From Nitrospinales bacterium (GTDB lineage Bacteria; Nitrospinota; Nitrospinia; Nitrospinales; VA-1), in contig JAKUOQ010000006.1 of the NCBI GenBank assembly GCA_022450865.1, forward strand, positions 1-53,855: DNA of 53,855 nucleotides. Reading direction: 5' to 3'. The notes under the pieces were generated by a model. The model saw only the letters and a program-made list of their open reading frames with translations, made no database searches and had not been told where the DNA came from. The position numbers and the translations under genes are program-made. Shown piece by piece: positions 31,293 through 40,380 of this stretch; position 1 is the first letter of the stretch; the number at the start of each line of letters is the position of its first letter.

Positions 31293-32375
31293 TTAGGCCT
31301 TACGCTTTTCAAAATCCTTCATATAATCAATCAGAGCATCAACGCCAGCTTCAGGCATGGCGTTATAGATACTCGCTCGCATTCCTCCGACTGAACGATG
31401 ACCTTTTAGGGTGGTTAACCCAACATCCTCAGCACCTGCTAAAAATTCTTTGTCTAAGTCGGCATTGGCCAACACAAATGGCACATTCATCCAAGACCGC
31501 GAAGCTTTTTCCACGGGATTACTATAGAAGTTCGAATTATCAATCGCGGCATACAATTTATTGGCCTTGTTTTCGTTCAATTTTGCCATAGCGGAAAGCC
31601 CGCCTTGTTTTTTCACCCATTTGAAGACCAAACCCGCCAAATAGAGCGTATACGTCGGAGGAGTATTCAACATCGAATCCGCTTCAGCTTGTTGCGCGTA
31701 ATCGAAAACACTCGGGGTCGTGGATAACGAATTCCCAATGAGATCATCGCGAACAATTACTAACGTGACGCCCGCTGCTCCAATATTTTTTTGCGCACCC
31801 GCATAAATCAGCCCAAAACGACTCACATTGAATGGACGGGATAAAATCGTCGAGGAAAAATCGCCAACCAGTGGCACATCCCCGGTATCAGGAATCCAAT
31901 GAAATTCCACACCACCTATTGTTTCGTTTGGAGTATAGTGCACGTAAGCAGCATCTGAATTCAAAGACCAGTTCTCAAAGGGAGGAATGGTGGTGAATTT
32001 ATCAGCTTCAGAGGAAGCCGAAACGTTCACCTTGCAATATTTTTTTGCCTCACTAATGGCTTTCTTTCCCCAAGCACCAGTCCAAATATAATCAGCTTTG
32101 GTTTTCCCACGAAGCAGATTCATGGGAATTGTTGCAAACTGAGTAGTAGCACCCCCTTGTAAAAACAATACCTTATAATTCTTGGGTACATCCAACAGTT
32201 CACGGACATCCTTTTCCGCCTCCTCGTATACAGATACAAATTCCTTGCCTCTGTGACTCATCTCCATGATCGAAGCCCCACAACCATGCCAATCCGGCAA
32301 TTCTTCTTGCGCCTGCTTTAACACGGCTTCTGGTAACATCGCTGGGCCCGCACTGAAATTATATTTTCTGGGCAT
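31293..32375 (-). CDS. serC: Phosphoserine aminotransferase
   Basis: A 360-residue PLP enzyme that turns 3-phosphohydroxypyruvate and glutamate into phosphoserine, the second step of serine synthesis. Hallmarks: KYNFSAGPAMLPEAVLKQ at the N-terminus, FLQGGATTQF, and the PLP Lys in IYAGAQKNIGAAG. It ends with the family's GGMRASIYNAMPEAGVDAL stretch. CAGGAG precedes ATG 32375. It is the promoter-proximal gene of the serC-serA pair; the third gene, serB, is not nearby. Confidence 0.97.
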   Translation of the reverse strand: MPRKYNFSAGPAMLPEAVLKQAQEELPDWHGCGASIMEMSHRGKEFVSVYEEAEKDVRELLDVPKNYKVLFLQGGATTQFATIPMNLLRGKTKADYIWTGAWGKKAISEAKKYCKVNVSASSEADKFTTIPPFENWSLNSDAAYVHYTPNETIGGVEFHWIPDTGDVPLVGDFSSTILSRPFNVSRFGLIYAGAQKNIGAAGVTLVIVRDDLIGNSLSTTPSVFDYAQQAEADSMLNTPPTYTLYLAGLVFKWVKKQGGLSAMAKLNENKANKLYAAIDNSNFYSNPVEKASRSWMNVPFVLANADLDKEFLAGAEDVGLTTLKGHRSVGGMRASIYNAMPEAGVDALIDYMKDFEKRKA

Positions 32376-33095
32376 TACAACATATCTCCTGCTTTGGTCA
32401 TGAGAGAAAAAAACTCTCTATGGCCTATAAAATTAAAATAAATTTTCCCTTAAGTCTCAAAGAGACATAGAGCCTTTTAAATCCATTCTGGGGGAAAATT
32501 AGGATTTGGGGTATTAAATGTTCCGGATTAATTGATTTTGGAAGAACAACAAAACCCGGTTTTGCCCCGATCGATGTTCGATCATGAGCTAATGTTTATA
32601 ATCGAAATTGACTTTAAAATCCAATCTTTTTTGGAAAAAGACCTTTATAAGTTGGGTAATTCCTAGTTTTTTCAATTGGTTAAAAAAGAAAGACAAAATC
32701 GCTTGGTGTTTTAAGGATCAGCATTTGTCTTTATCAGGGTCGTCTGGAGTTTCCAACTCCAAACTTAGATCTTCAATTTCAATATTGGGTATTTCGTTGT
32801 TCAAAATGGTAAGTGGGCCACCTGAATCATCGATTTTTAGATTGAGGTCAAGTGTTTCAAATTGTGTAACAAGATTATCAGGATTGATTTTTGAGAAATA
32901 GAGGGGGCTGGTTGACGATAAGAAAGGATTTAGCTAGAATCAAAAAATCCAATTAGTTAAAATATAGTTCGACTATTTAGCGGGGACCGTTTTAGGGTGA
33001 CTTTGTTTTACGAGGAATAATTAGAGTGAAAACAAGCAGCCATTTTATAAATTTTCTCTCTCCTACCTCGCTATTAACCCTTTATCGGATACCAA
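32376..33095. other. Long intergenic region with a reverse-strand coding-like remnant
   Basis: About 720 bases between serC and the dGTPase-like gene. Small hairpins lie in the presumed serC leader (GAGAG/CTCTC near 32402-32419; GTCTC/GAGAC near 32454-32466). On the minus strand a stop-free stretch runs from 32933 to the stop at 32718-32720 and reads like protein, but has no start codon (listed separately). Nothing else was recognised. Confidence 0.5.
32718..32933 (-). pseudogene. Possible coding remnant without start codon
   Basis: Seventy-one sense codons without a stop, ending at TGA. The translation is acidic with regular spacing of Leu and Ile (INPDNLVTQFETLDLNLKI, then ILNNEIPNIEIEDLSLELE and a tail PDDPDKDKC). 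No ATG or GTG is in frame, and the only TTG is late. It could be the 3' end of a decayed gene or a small gene with an unusual start. The family is not recognised, and a chance open stretch is possible. Confidence 0.35.
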
Positions 33096-34244
33096 GTGAT
33101 CAAACGGATTGATCTGGAAAAACTCGAATCAACGACACTGGCTCCCTATGCTATGAAAAGTGGAGAGAGTCAGGGCCGCCAGCATCTGGAAGAAGAGCAC
33201 CAATATCGCACTCGATTCCAAAGAGATCGCGACCGGATCATTCACACCTCGGCATTCAGAAGACTTGAATATAAAACGCAAGTGTTTGTTTACCATGAAG
33301 GCGACTATTACCGTACGCGCCTAACCCATTCTTTAGAAGTGGCGCAAATCGCACGCTCCATTTGTAAATCTTTGCAATTAAATGAAGACCTAGCAGAGTC
33401 TGTAGCTCTAGCCCACGATCTAGGTCACCCGCCCTTCGGTCACACTGGGCAGGATGTTTTAAATCGGTTAATGAAAGATCATGGTGGATTCGAGCATAAC
33501 AAACAAAGCCTGCGCATTGTAAAACTTCTGGAAAAAAGATATCCAGAGTTTGATGGACTTAATTTAACCTGGGAAGTCCTTGAAGGAATATGCAAGCACA
33601 CTAAAGATGAAGAAAATCCCATCACCTCGGCTGAGGGAGCACGCTACCCTTCCTTAGAAGCGCAGATAGCCGACTTCGCCGATGGCATTGCCTACAACGC
33701 TCACGATTTGGATGATGGCATCACTTCAGACCTTCTCGATCTCGATCAGCTCAGGAAAGTCGCATTATGGAAAGAAAACGAAGATCGTTTTGATGAAAAT
33801 TATTCGGGATTGGATTTTAAATTAAAAAAATATCAGGTGGTGCGGGGCATTATCAACGAATTGGTCACCGATCTTTGTGAGGCCACTTTAAAAAATATTG
33901 AAAGCCATGGTGTGAAAAATGTGGATGAAGTTCGTCGAGCTCCCATCCGAATGGCAGCTTTTAGAAAAGGAGTTGCCGAAAAGAACAAGGAGCTAAAAAA
34001 GTTTTTACACAAGAATATGTATTCGCATCGCAAGGTTTTACGTATGGAATTCAAAGCAGATTTGACTCTGGACGGAATTTTTGCAGCATATACCAAAATG
34101 CCGGAACTGCTTCCCGAATCGTTATTAAAGAACGAATCTCATGGAACGCTGGAACGTAGAATTTGCGACTATGTTTCAGGGATGACCGACCGTTATGCCC
34201 TCAACGAACATAAAAACCTATATTCTTCCAATGAAGAAGATTGA
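33096..34244 (+). CDS. dgt: dGTPase-like HD-domain triphosphohydrolase
   Basis: A 382-residue protein of the deoxyguanosinetriphosphate triphosphohydrolase-like family, which cleaves dNTPs to nucleoside and tripolyphosphate. HD-domain metal ligands are visible: THSLEVAQIARSI, ALAHDLGHPPFGHTG (the HD pair), and IAYNAHDLDDGI further on. The N-terminal RTRFQRDRDRIIHTSAFRRLEYKTQVF segment is the family hallmark. The length matches the shorter bacterial form, not the 505-residue E. coli Dgt, so the exact dNTP preference is open. The start is GTG 33096 with a poor ribosome site. The role would be dNTP pool control. Confidence 0.9.
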   Translation: MIKRIDLEKLESTTLAPYAMKSGESQGRQHLEEEHQYRTRFQRDRDRIIHTSAFRRLEYKTQVFVYHEGDYYRTRLTHSLEVAQIARSICKSLQLNEDLAESVALAHDLGHPPFGHTGQDVLNRLMKDHGGFEHNKQSLRIVKLLEKRYPEFDGLNLTWEVLEGICKHTKDEENPITSAEGARYPSLEAQIADFADGIAYNAHDLDDGITSDLLDLDQLRKVALWKENEDRFDENYSGLDFKLKKYQVVRGIINELVTDLCEATLKNIESHGVKNVDEVRRAPIRMAAFRKGVAEKNKELKKFLHKNMYSHRKVLRMEFKADLTLDGIFAAYTKMPELLPESLLKNESHGTLERRICDYVSGMTDRYALNEHKNLYSSNEED

Positions 34245-34433
34245 GAAAGAAATTTTCCATTGCTTATGGTTACTGGGAGCTTAAAGGGGCGAAGTCGTAT
34301 TAATTTAATTTCTATCCTAGTGCACAGAACGTATAAGTCCGGAGGAATTCCTATACATGTATTCTAAATCACACGAGTTTCGAGATTGGATCATCCTTGA
34401 AGTTAGTCGCGATGACGATCTATTGGATTTTCC

Positions 34434-34991
34434 GTGAATAATATCAAATCCATTTGTGTTTTTTGCGGTTCCAGCCAAGCGGTGGAAGACTGCTATAAAT
34501 CTGTTGCTACCGAACTGGGACGTGAAATAGGGAGGAGGGGCGCCGACCTGGTTTATGGTGGCGCATCCATCGGCTTGATGGGTTGTGTTGCTCGTGGTGT
34601 GCATGAAGAAAAAGGCAAGGTCATCGGTATTCTGCCCGAGTTTTTTCGGAAGAAAGATATTGAATATCTCGATGCAGATGAGTTGATTGTGACTAAAGAT
34701 ATGCGGGAGAGAAAAGCAAAAATGGATGAAAGGAGCGATGCTTTTATAGTTTTACCCGGTGGTATTGGTACCTTAGAGGAAACGATGGAAATCCTATCCA
34801 TGCGACAACTGAAATTGACCAACAAGCCACTAGTGTTTATTAGTACAGGAGGGTTCTATGACAAACTCAACGAAACTTTTGCTTCGATGATCGAACAAAA
34901 ATTTGCCAAAGAAAATATCCGCAATATGTTCGCGATGACCTCCGACCCTAAAGGGGCATTAGAATATATATTTAGCTATACCACTCCTTAA
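34434..34991 (+). CDS. LOG-family (TIGR00730) nucleotide phosphoribohydrolase
   Basis: A 185-residue Rossmann-like protein. It shows ICVFCGSS at the N-terminus, LVYGGASIGLMG, MRERKAKMDERSDAFIVLPGGIGTLEETMEIL (the LOG signature with the PGGxGTxxE core) and a C-terminal helix. Family members cleave cytokinin riboside monophosphates, AMP or related nucleotides to base and ribose 5-phosphate; bacterial substrates vary. It starts at GTG 34434, 190 bases after the dGTPase-like gene, and may share its transcript, which would put two nucleotide hydrolases together. Confidence 0.9.
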   Translation: MNNIKSICVFCGSSQAVEDCYKSVATELGREIGRRGADLVYGGASIGLMGCVARGVHEEKGKVIGILPEFFRKKDIEYLDADELIVTKDMRERKAKMDERSDAFIVLPGGIGTLEETMEILSMRQLKLTNKPLVFISTGGFYDKLNETFASMIEQKFAKENIRNMFAMTSDPKGALEYIFSYTTP

Positions 34992-35108
34992 TAAGATGGC
35001 TGCATAAGTCGTTACTACGAGGTGTAGAATGAGACAAAGCAATCTAAAACACTTGGATCGCTACCTTCCCTTTGGATATTCGCTATGACATGTTGGAGAT
35101 GTGGGTAG

Positions 35109-35735
35109 CTAGCTGGCTTGTACTTCGAGTTCGGGGTGTATGGCTTCTTGGAGGAATTGTTCGATGTACTGCAATGTGCCTGTGGTGGAACTGGGACAAC
35201 TACCGCAGGCTCCTTGATAATGGATTTTGATTTGTTTTCCTTCGATAGCGAGGATGTTGATACCGCCGCCATCATTTGCAAGCGCGGGTCGGATGGAAAC
35301 GTCGAGTAAGGCGTTGACCACTTCCGTCTGTCGGTCACGATCGTAATTAAAGAAATCTTCTTTTTTAAAAGCTTCGAGAACTGGGTGTATATCTTCTGCG
35401 TGTTCGGGTTCGTCCCCCTTTTCGTAGAAAGATAAATGTTCTTCTAATGTGTGTCCAGTTTTTTCCATTAAGGTATGCCAGCCAACGGTGTTAGATTTTG
35501 TGATGGTGACAAAGTTTTCTTTTAAGTAAATGCTTTGGACTCCAAAAATCCCGAAGAGAGCTTTTGCTAAGATATCGTTAACTGCATCTTCGGGTGAGTC
35601 AAACGTTTTTGTGCCATCTCCTATTACTTTTCCGTTTAAAATAAACTGAAACGCATCTGGATTGGGTGTGGGTTGTACGCGGACTATTCTGTATGTTCCC
35701 GCTTCATTCGGATCGGCTGTTTTTTCTTCACTCAT
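35109..35735 (-). CDS. Nfu-type iron-sulfur cluster scaffold/carrier protein
   Basis: A 208-residue protein with an N-terminal Nfu_N domain (about 14-100; RIVRVQPTPNPDAFQFILNG) and a C-terminal NifU-like domain (about 125-205) holding the cluster-binding CGSCPSSTTGTL (CX2C). It carries 4Fe-4S clusters to apo-enzymes in the cytoplasm, and fits a respiratory organism rich in Fe-S and radical SAM proteins. The two domains are of usual size. It is a single gene facing left, with dUTPase 115 bases upstream in the same direction; the two could be co-transcribed. Confidence 0.93.
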   Translation of the reverse strand: MSEEKTADPNEAGTYRIVRVQPTPNPDAFQFILNGKVIGDGTKTFDSPEDAVNDILAKALFGIFGVQSIYLKENFVTITKSNTVGWHTLMEKTGHTLEEHLSFYEKGDEPEHAEDIHPVLEAFKKEDFFNYDRDRQTEVVNALLDVSIRPALANDGGGINILAIEGKQIKIHYQGACGSCPSSTTGTLQYIEQFLQEAIHPELEVQAS

Positions 35736-35850
35736 GGAGAACCCAAGTCGTTTTTAAATTACACTTTCTGTATTATAAACGATTTGGAGAGGGGAGGGTA
35801 ACGAGTTTCTTTATTTTTCTGTTTGATTCAGTTGATATGTGAAAACATTT

Positions 35851-36282
35851 TTATTTACCTGTTGATCCGAAACCCATTTGGCTACGAGTAGTTTCACCCA
35901 ACTGATCTGCTGGTAGAAACTGGACTCTTTCAACTTTTTGGATCAAAAGTTGTGCAATCCTATCTCCCTGTTCAATTTGGAATTCGTTGTCGGAGTGATT
36001 GAAGAGAAGGACTTTAACCTCGCCGCGATAATGAGAGTCGATGACGCCGGCTCCACAATCGATCCCTTTTTTAACAGCCAATCCGCTTCGCGGCCATATC
36101 AGTCCGACATGCCCTTCAGGTATTTCTAGGTGAATACCAGTTGTGACCAGTAATCTATCCCTTGGAGGGATAAGCATTTTTTGGGATGCAGTGAGGTCGG
36201 CACCAGCATCCCCGGTATGGGCGTACTTAGGAATAGAGCCACCGGAGACCCGACAAGTAAGATTGGATTCTTTTTTGCTCAT
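35851..36282 (-). CDS. dut: dUTP diphosphatase
   Basis: A 143-residue trimeric-type dUTPase hydrolysing dUTP to dUMP, which keeps uracil out of DNA and feeds thymidylate synthesis. Motifs: AGADLTAS (I), WPRSGLAVKKGI (II region), GVIDSHYRGEVKVLLFN (III), GDRIAQLLIQ (IV) and GFGSTGK at the C-terminus (V). The last motif has TRSQMGFGSTG, where the usual Arg and Gly spacing is kept. The length is typical. ATG 36282 has a weak ribosome site. Confidence 0.96.
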   Translation of the reverse strand: MSKKESNLTCRVSGGSIPKYAHTGDAGADLTASQKMLIPPRDRLLVTTGIHLEIPEGHVGLIWPRSGLAVKKGIDCGAGVIDSHYRGEVKVLLFNHSDNEFQIEQGDRIAQLLIQKVERVQFLPADQLGETTRSQMGFGSTGK

Positions 36283-37065
36283 TCTTTTATTTCCGAAGGA
36301 AGTTTAATAAGCGAATTATATCAGGGGGAAAGACAACGGGAATTAAAAAAACCGGGAAAAGAGGGTAAGCACCCCGCCATTTCCCGGATATTACGTAATT
36401 TACTATTTTATTACTACAACCGTCCTTGACAAGGAGAGGTAAGAATTGCCACTCCGGTCCGGGCGGGGTGCTTCCTTTTAGCAGAAAGGAGGCGGGCTAC
36501 TATTATTCCGGGTTTAACCCGGGGTCAAAAAGGGACTCCACTTCACGCCAATTGGATAGATATCATCTGCCGAGATGCATCGCAGAGTTCGGCTGGCGCT
36601 CGCAACGTTTGGGGGTTTGGGAGGGGATTTGAGACTGCTACACATCCCGTCGAAAACTAATAACCTCGCAAATTGGGGATGCATCTCATTCATAATAATG
36701 GAATCCTCTTTTCTAGTAACCCGCCGCTGGAAGAATCTGTAAAACTATCTTTAAATTTCTTTAACCTTCCAATAAACGACCGTCCAAATTGGGTGGTTAG
36801 CCCACGCCCATAAAAACCTATTTATAGCTTTATATTGTGTACCTGAAAAAAAGTACCACTACATATAGTAGCTGTCAAGAGTTTATTTGATAACCATTAC
36901 TAAAAATCTATTTAACCATTATTTTATAATAACTTAGGGGAAAATAAATCTTTTGATTACTTGAATTATTTTTGTTGAGCACAATATGAAGGGGATTAAA
37001 AATTTCAATATTACAATATATAGTGGGTGTCTGTATAAAGGTAGGTTGGGTGGGGTCGAATTTTA
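36283..37065. other. Long intergenic region with a GC-richer structured block
   Basis: About 780 bases with no convincing gene. Between 36361 and 36690 the base composition is richer in GC than the AT-rich flank and several inverted repeats occur (listed separately). The rest, 36700-37065, is AT-rich, with a near-palindrome CTAC-ATATA-GTAG around 36862-36874, and shows no gene. Confidence 0.5.
36367..36687. other. Cluster of inverted repeats, candidate structured RNA
   Basis: AAGCACCCCGCC (36367-36378) is the exact reverse complement of GGCGGGGTGCTT (36462-36473). CCGGGTT and AACCCGG form a seven-pair palindrome near 36508-36522. GAGATGCATC (36572-36581) is matched by GATGCATCTC (36678-36687). 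Together the arms could fold a ~320-base RNA with nested stems. I recognise no tmRNA, RNase P, 6S, SRP or tRNA hallmarks. The strand is not determined. Confidence 0.35.
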
Positions 37066-38820
37066 TTACTGAACTTTGAACCTATTTAGGTTCAGTGGAA
37101 TGGGGTCCAGATACTTCTTTTTGATCCGGTAATAACCATTTTTACCCTCAATTTGGGCAAAGTATTGTTGGCCATTTTTCTCAATATTTCCCACCTGTAG
37201 TTCTGCAATTTTATCGGTACTATTTTTCCAGACACTGATTTTATAGGTAGGGGTCGTCAATCCAGCAGATTCTGGCAAGATGTCCGTTTCAGCAAATGAT
37301 TCGAATTCCATTCCCTTCATCGTCCAAAGCAGGTCTTTTGCTAGAAATTCTTTTATCTCCATTTCAACGGGTTTGAGCAAGCTCCAGTTAGTACCAGATT
37401 TAAGCACTTCGAAACGGGTTTTTTGTGTTTCTATGACAATTTTATTTACATCATCTGTTTTAAATTTGAAAAGTTTTTTGTCTCGTAATTCATGAAAGCT
37501 ACGGAATAACTTTTGCACAGTCTTTTTAGAAAGTAAAAATACCGTGGTTTCACCATTTCGTTGTGCGAAAACCTTTTCCCCGTCAAGAGTGCTTTTACCA
37601 AAACGAATCTTTATTAATTTTCCATTTATCATGGTTAATGAAAAGGTATGTTGGGCCTTGTCGAGTCCAAATGAATCCGAAGAATCCAACGAGGATAGTT
37701 GGACAAACTCGGTAAGTTTTGCCTCTTTCAAATCAAATAATAGGCTTCTTATAGTTGCCGCGTCAGCTCTAGTTTCTTTCGGTTTTTTGATTTCCCAGTC
37801 ATCTTTTTCAAGGCGAACCGCTTGAATGGTTTCTTCTCCTGTATGTAAATTTATTTCTGCTACATTTTTTTCTTCGAATTCGATCAGGGTTTTATTAAGA
37901 AAGTCGATGTCCTTTTTTTTAAGGGTGTCGTAAAATTTTGTGTCGACTAGAAAAACCCCGGGAGCATCTTCTTTTTTAGCAAAGGTTCCTGAGCCTACTT
38001 TTTTGTTCCCGAGAGCAATAGAATAATTTTCTTTGTTCTCGTTTTTTAGGATAAGGGTTGTGATGGGTTTATCCAGGCCATAGAGCTTGAGGGAATCAGG
38101 GTTTTCACTTTCAAATTCTTTGATGCGTGAGAACTGAATTGCTTGTATAAACGCTGACACCTCATCCTTGTCAGCCTTTGCTTTTATATCTCCAGACACC
38201 CACCACTCTCCTTTTTCTTGGGTTAAATTTAAAGGATGTTTTTCTCTTTTAATTTGAATCTGATTAATAGCGCCAGAGCTAAAATTAAAAATAGTTTTAT
38301 CTCTGAAGTCATAGACGGATTTATCAAATCTTGTTTTTGAGGTAGCAGCAAGAAGTACTTTTGGCTCATTCTTAAATTTGAGATATATTTTGCCACCCAT
38401 TGGGCTGTCATGGCCAAATATTAAGGTCTTTTCTCTACCTTCTTTGAATTTTAAATGAATTTTAAAAGTGGGGTTTTGTAAACCGTATTGCGTAAGATCT
38501 TTCGGATTTTTTTCGACAACCCGAAATTTTTCAAGGTTTTCTATTTCAGATAGGAAGGATTCTGTTTCTGGGTTATCCCCCGCAGCTTTAAGGGGTTGTG
38601 AAATACGCCAGGTGCTATCCTTAGTTTGTTGAAGGGTGATGGTTTCTTCATTTTTGATTAACGAGAATTCTTCTATATCGGCTATTTTAAAGTAGAGAAC
38701 TTTTCCGGCAATCTCTTTTTCTTTTACTTTCTTTTTTTCAGTAGGCAGGTCAACAAAGAAATAATAAACTACCAAGCCGAGGAAAATAGTCATCATCCCG
38801 GCCGTTCCTTTAAACTTCAT
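37066..38820 (-). CDS. DUF4340 protein of a Gld-type ABC exporter
   Basis: About 584 residues: one N-terminal transmembrane helix (MMTIFLGLVVYYFFVDL, about residues 8-25), then a large periplasmic part of repeated DUF4340-type units (each about 100-130 residues with YGLDKP-like turns and IKFGHD/FGKST strands). It starts at ATG 38820, overlapping the stop of the GldG-like gene (ATGA), so translation is coupled. DUF4340 proteins regularly follow GldA-GldF-GldG-type genes and are thought to be an extracytoplasmic part of that transporter. The exported substrate is not known. Confidence 0.88.
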   Translation of the reverse strand: MKFKGTAGMMTIFLGLVVYYFFVDLPTEKKKVKEKEIAGKVLYFKIADIEEFSLIKNEETITLQQTKDSTWRISQPLKAAGDNPETESFLSEIENLEKFRVVEKNPKDLTQYGLQNPTFKIHLKFKEGREKTLIFGHDSPMGGKIYLKFKNEPKVLLAATSKTRFDKSVYDFRDKTIFNFSSGAINQIQIKREKHPLNLTQEKGEWWVSGDIKAKADKDEVSAFIQAIQFSRIKEFESENPDSLKLYGLDKPITTLILKNENKENYSIALGNKKVGSGTFAKKEDAPGVFLVDTKFYDTLKKKDIDFLNKTLIEFEEKNVAEINLHTGEETIQAVRLEKDDWEIKKPKETRADAATIRSLLFDLKEAKLTEFVQLSSLDSSDSFGLDKAQHTFSLTMINGKLIKIRFGKSTLDGEKVFAQRNGETTVFLLSKKTVQKLFRSFHELRDKKLFKFKTDDVNKIVIETQKTRFEVLKSGTNWSLLKPVEMEIKEFLAKDLLWTMKGMEFESFAETDILPESAGLTTPTYKISVWKNSTDKIAELQVGNIEKNGQQYFAQIEGKNGYYRIKKKYLDPIPLNLNRFKVQ

Positions 38821-40376
38821 GAACCTCTTCTCCTCCACCAGATGCGAATGCCTGTGCCGGCTACAATTCCAGGAAAAATCAAAATACCCAAAACAAATAT
38901 TGCGCTTCCCCATGAACTGGTTAAGTGTATAGGGGAATTTCTTTTTTCCTTGGGCCGAATCGAAATCAAATTTTCTTCTTCCGCCAACCAGGAAACTGTA
39001 TTCAGAAAAAAGTCACCATTCCCGGAAAAGTTGCTGTATCGGTTGTTGGAAAAGTCAGAATCGCCAATCACGACCAGAGTGGCTTTAGGTTGTTTTATTT
39101 TATGTTCTTGAGGTTCTTCGTTCTCATCATGAGCATCTTCTTCTGGTCTCAGGAGTTTGGTCGCAACTACCGCGACTGAGACGGGCCCTTTAAGGTCGGT
39201 GTCCGCATCAAATTTTACGGCGCCCGATTCAAAGTTTGACTCCCCCCAACTATTGGCACTGGTCTTTAGTAATTCAATGGTTTCAATCTTAGAGCTTGGG
39301 ATTGCCTTAACGGACTGTATGATCGGAAAGATGGTTGGGAGAACAAATTCGCTGGTAATATCATGCGCGCTATATTGATTGACTACGGGAGCTGCGAAAT
39401 CACCCCCAAACAATTTGGACATGGGATCGATAACAATATTATCACCCAATTCTACGCCCCAGTTTTTCAGGAACGCTTCCATGCCATGTTTTGATTTGGG
39501 ATCCACGAGCATCATAACAGCACCCCCTTTTCCCAGGTAGGAATTCAGGGCTTTTTGTTCTTCCTTTTGAATAGGTTTTTTAGGCCCTGCAATAACAAGC
39601 GTAGATGCGTCTTCCGGGACTTCTCCGGTTTGAAGGAGCAGTAGAGGTTTGACTATGAAGCCATCTTGCTCAAGATTTTTTTTGGCTGTTCGGTGACCTT
39701 CATTTTCAGTGCTGTCAATTTGGTTTTCACCATGACCCTCAAGGAAATAGATCACCTTCTGCTCATCACGAGTGACTTTTAAAAGTGCATTGGTCAGATT
39801 TTCCTCAGTAGCATTTTGGATTTTAGTTTCCTTAGATCCACTCTCCAAAACGATGGTGCCATAAGTGGTCACCCCATATTGTTTGGTCACCGCAGGGTTT
39901 TTATCGGGATCTAAATAGGTTATTCCGATTTTGTCTGTTTCTTCAAGATATCCGGCAATTAAATTTTCAAACGCATTTTTTTCTGGCGTTTCAATTTGAA
40001 AAAAGGCCGTTAAATTAACTTCGCGCGGAAGATTTGCAATAAATTTTTTAGTTTGAGGAGCCAGGGTAAACAATTTTGCTTGCGTGAAGTCGAAACGGTG
40101 TTTGTGGCGGTGAATAAGAAGATTTGTGAATATAAGAACACCCAGGAATACTGAAGTCAGGATAATGGCGTTAGTTCCATGTTGAGCCATACGTGAAGAA
40201 AAGAATTTTTTCAAACTTGTTCCTTCAGAAACCAGTAAAAATACTCCATTAGAAATTGAAAGAGCCGTTAATGAAAGGATTAAGGTCTTTAGGTCTGGAA
40301 GAACAATATAAAAAAATAATGCTGCAAATCCTGATGCTAAGCTTAACCAACCTGCTATCGAAGTGAATTTTTTCAT
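38817..40376 (-). CDS. GldG-like auxiliary component of an ABC exporter
   Basis: About 519 residues: two N-terminal transmembrane helices near residues 8-50, a third near 80, a large outer domain with the ABC_transp_aux (GldG) pattern (RFDFTQAKLFTLAPQTKKFI, FLEGHGENQ, VIAGPKKPIQKEE, LVDPKSKHGMEAFL, VVIGDSDFSNNRYSN) and a last transmembrane helix before the C-terminus. It starts at ATG 40376 with GGAG nine bases upstream; a longer version starting at 40430 would overlap the permease gene without a ribosome site. It works with the ABC-2 permease and ATPase encoded upstream. Confidence 0.88.
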   Translation of the reverse strand: MKKFTSIAGWLSLASGFAALFFYIVLPDLKTLILSLTALSISNGVFLLVSEGTSLKKFFSSRMAQHGTNAIILTSVFLGVLIFTNLLIHRHKHRFDFTQAKLFTLAPQTKKFIANLPREVNLTAFFQIETPEKNAFENLIAGYLEETDKIGITYLDPDKNPAVTKQYGVTTYGTIVLESGSKETKIQNATEENLTNALLKVTRDEQKVIYFLEGHGENQIDSTENEGHRTAKKNLEQDGFIVKPLLLLQTGEVPEDASTLVIAGPKKPIQKEEQKALNSYLGKGGAVMMLVDPKSKHGMEAFLKNWGVELGDNIVIDPMSKLFGGDFAAPVVNQYSAHDITSEFVLPTIFPIIQSVKAIPSSKIETIELLKTSANSWGESNFESGAVKFDADTDLKGPVSVAVVATKLLRPEEDAHDENEEPQEHKIKQPKATLVVIGDSDFSNNRYSNFSGNGDFFLNTVSWLAEEENLISIRPKEKRNSPIHLTSSWGSAIFVLGILIFPGIVAGTGIRIWWRRRGS

Positions 40377-40380
40377 AAGT

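Noticed and set aside
32608-32901. A 97-codon plus-strand frame before the dGTPase-like gene
   Set aside because: Ser/Lys-rich, no ribosome site, and it lies opposite a more protein-like reverse stretch.
35015-35338. Minus-strand frame overlapping the end of the Nfu gene in another phase
   Set aside because: Shadow of the Nfu coding sequence; no family pattern.
36440-36610. Possible tRNA because of a GTTCG-like stretch
   Set aside because: No matching acceptor, D-arm and anticodon arms could be placed around it.
36426-36632. A 68-codon plus-strand frame within the structured block
   Set aside because: Composition is odd (many Arg, Gly, Ser), there is no ribosome site and it lies across inverted repeats; more likely non-coding.
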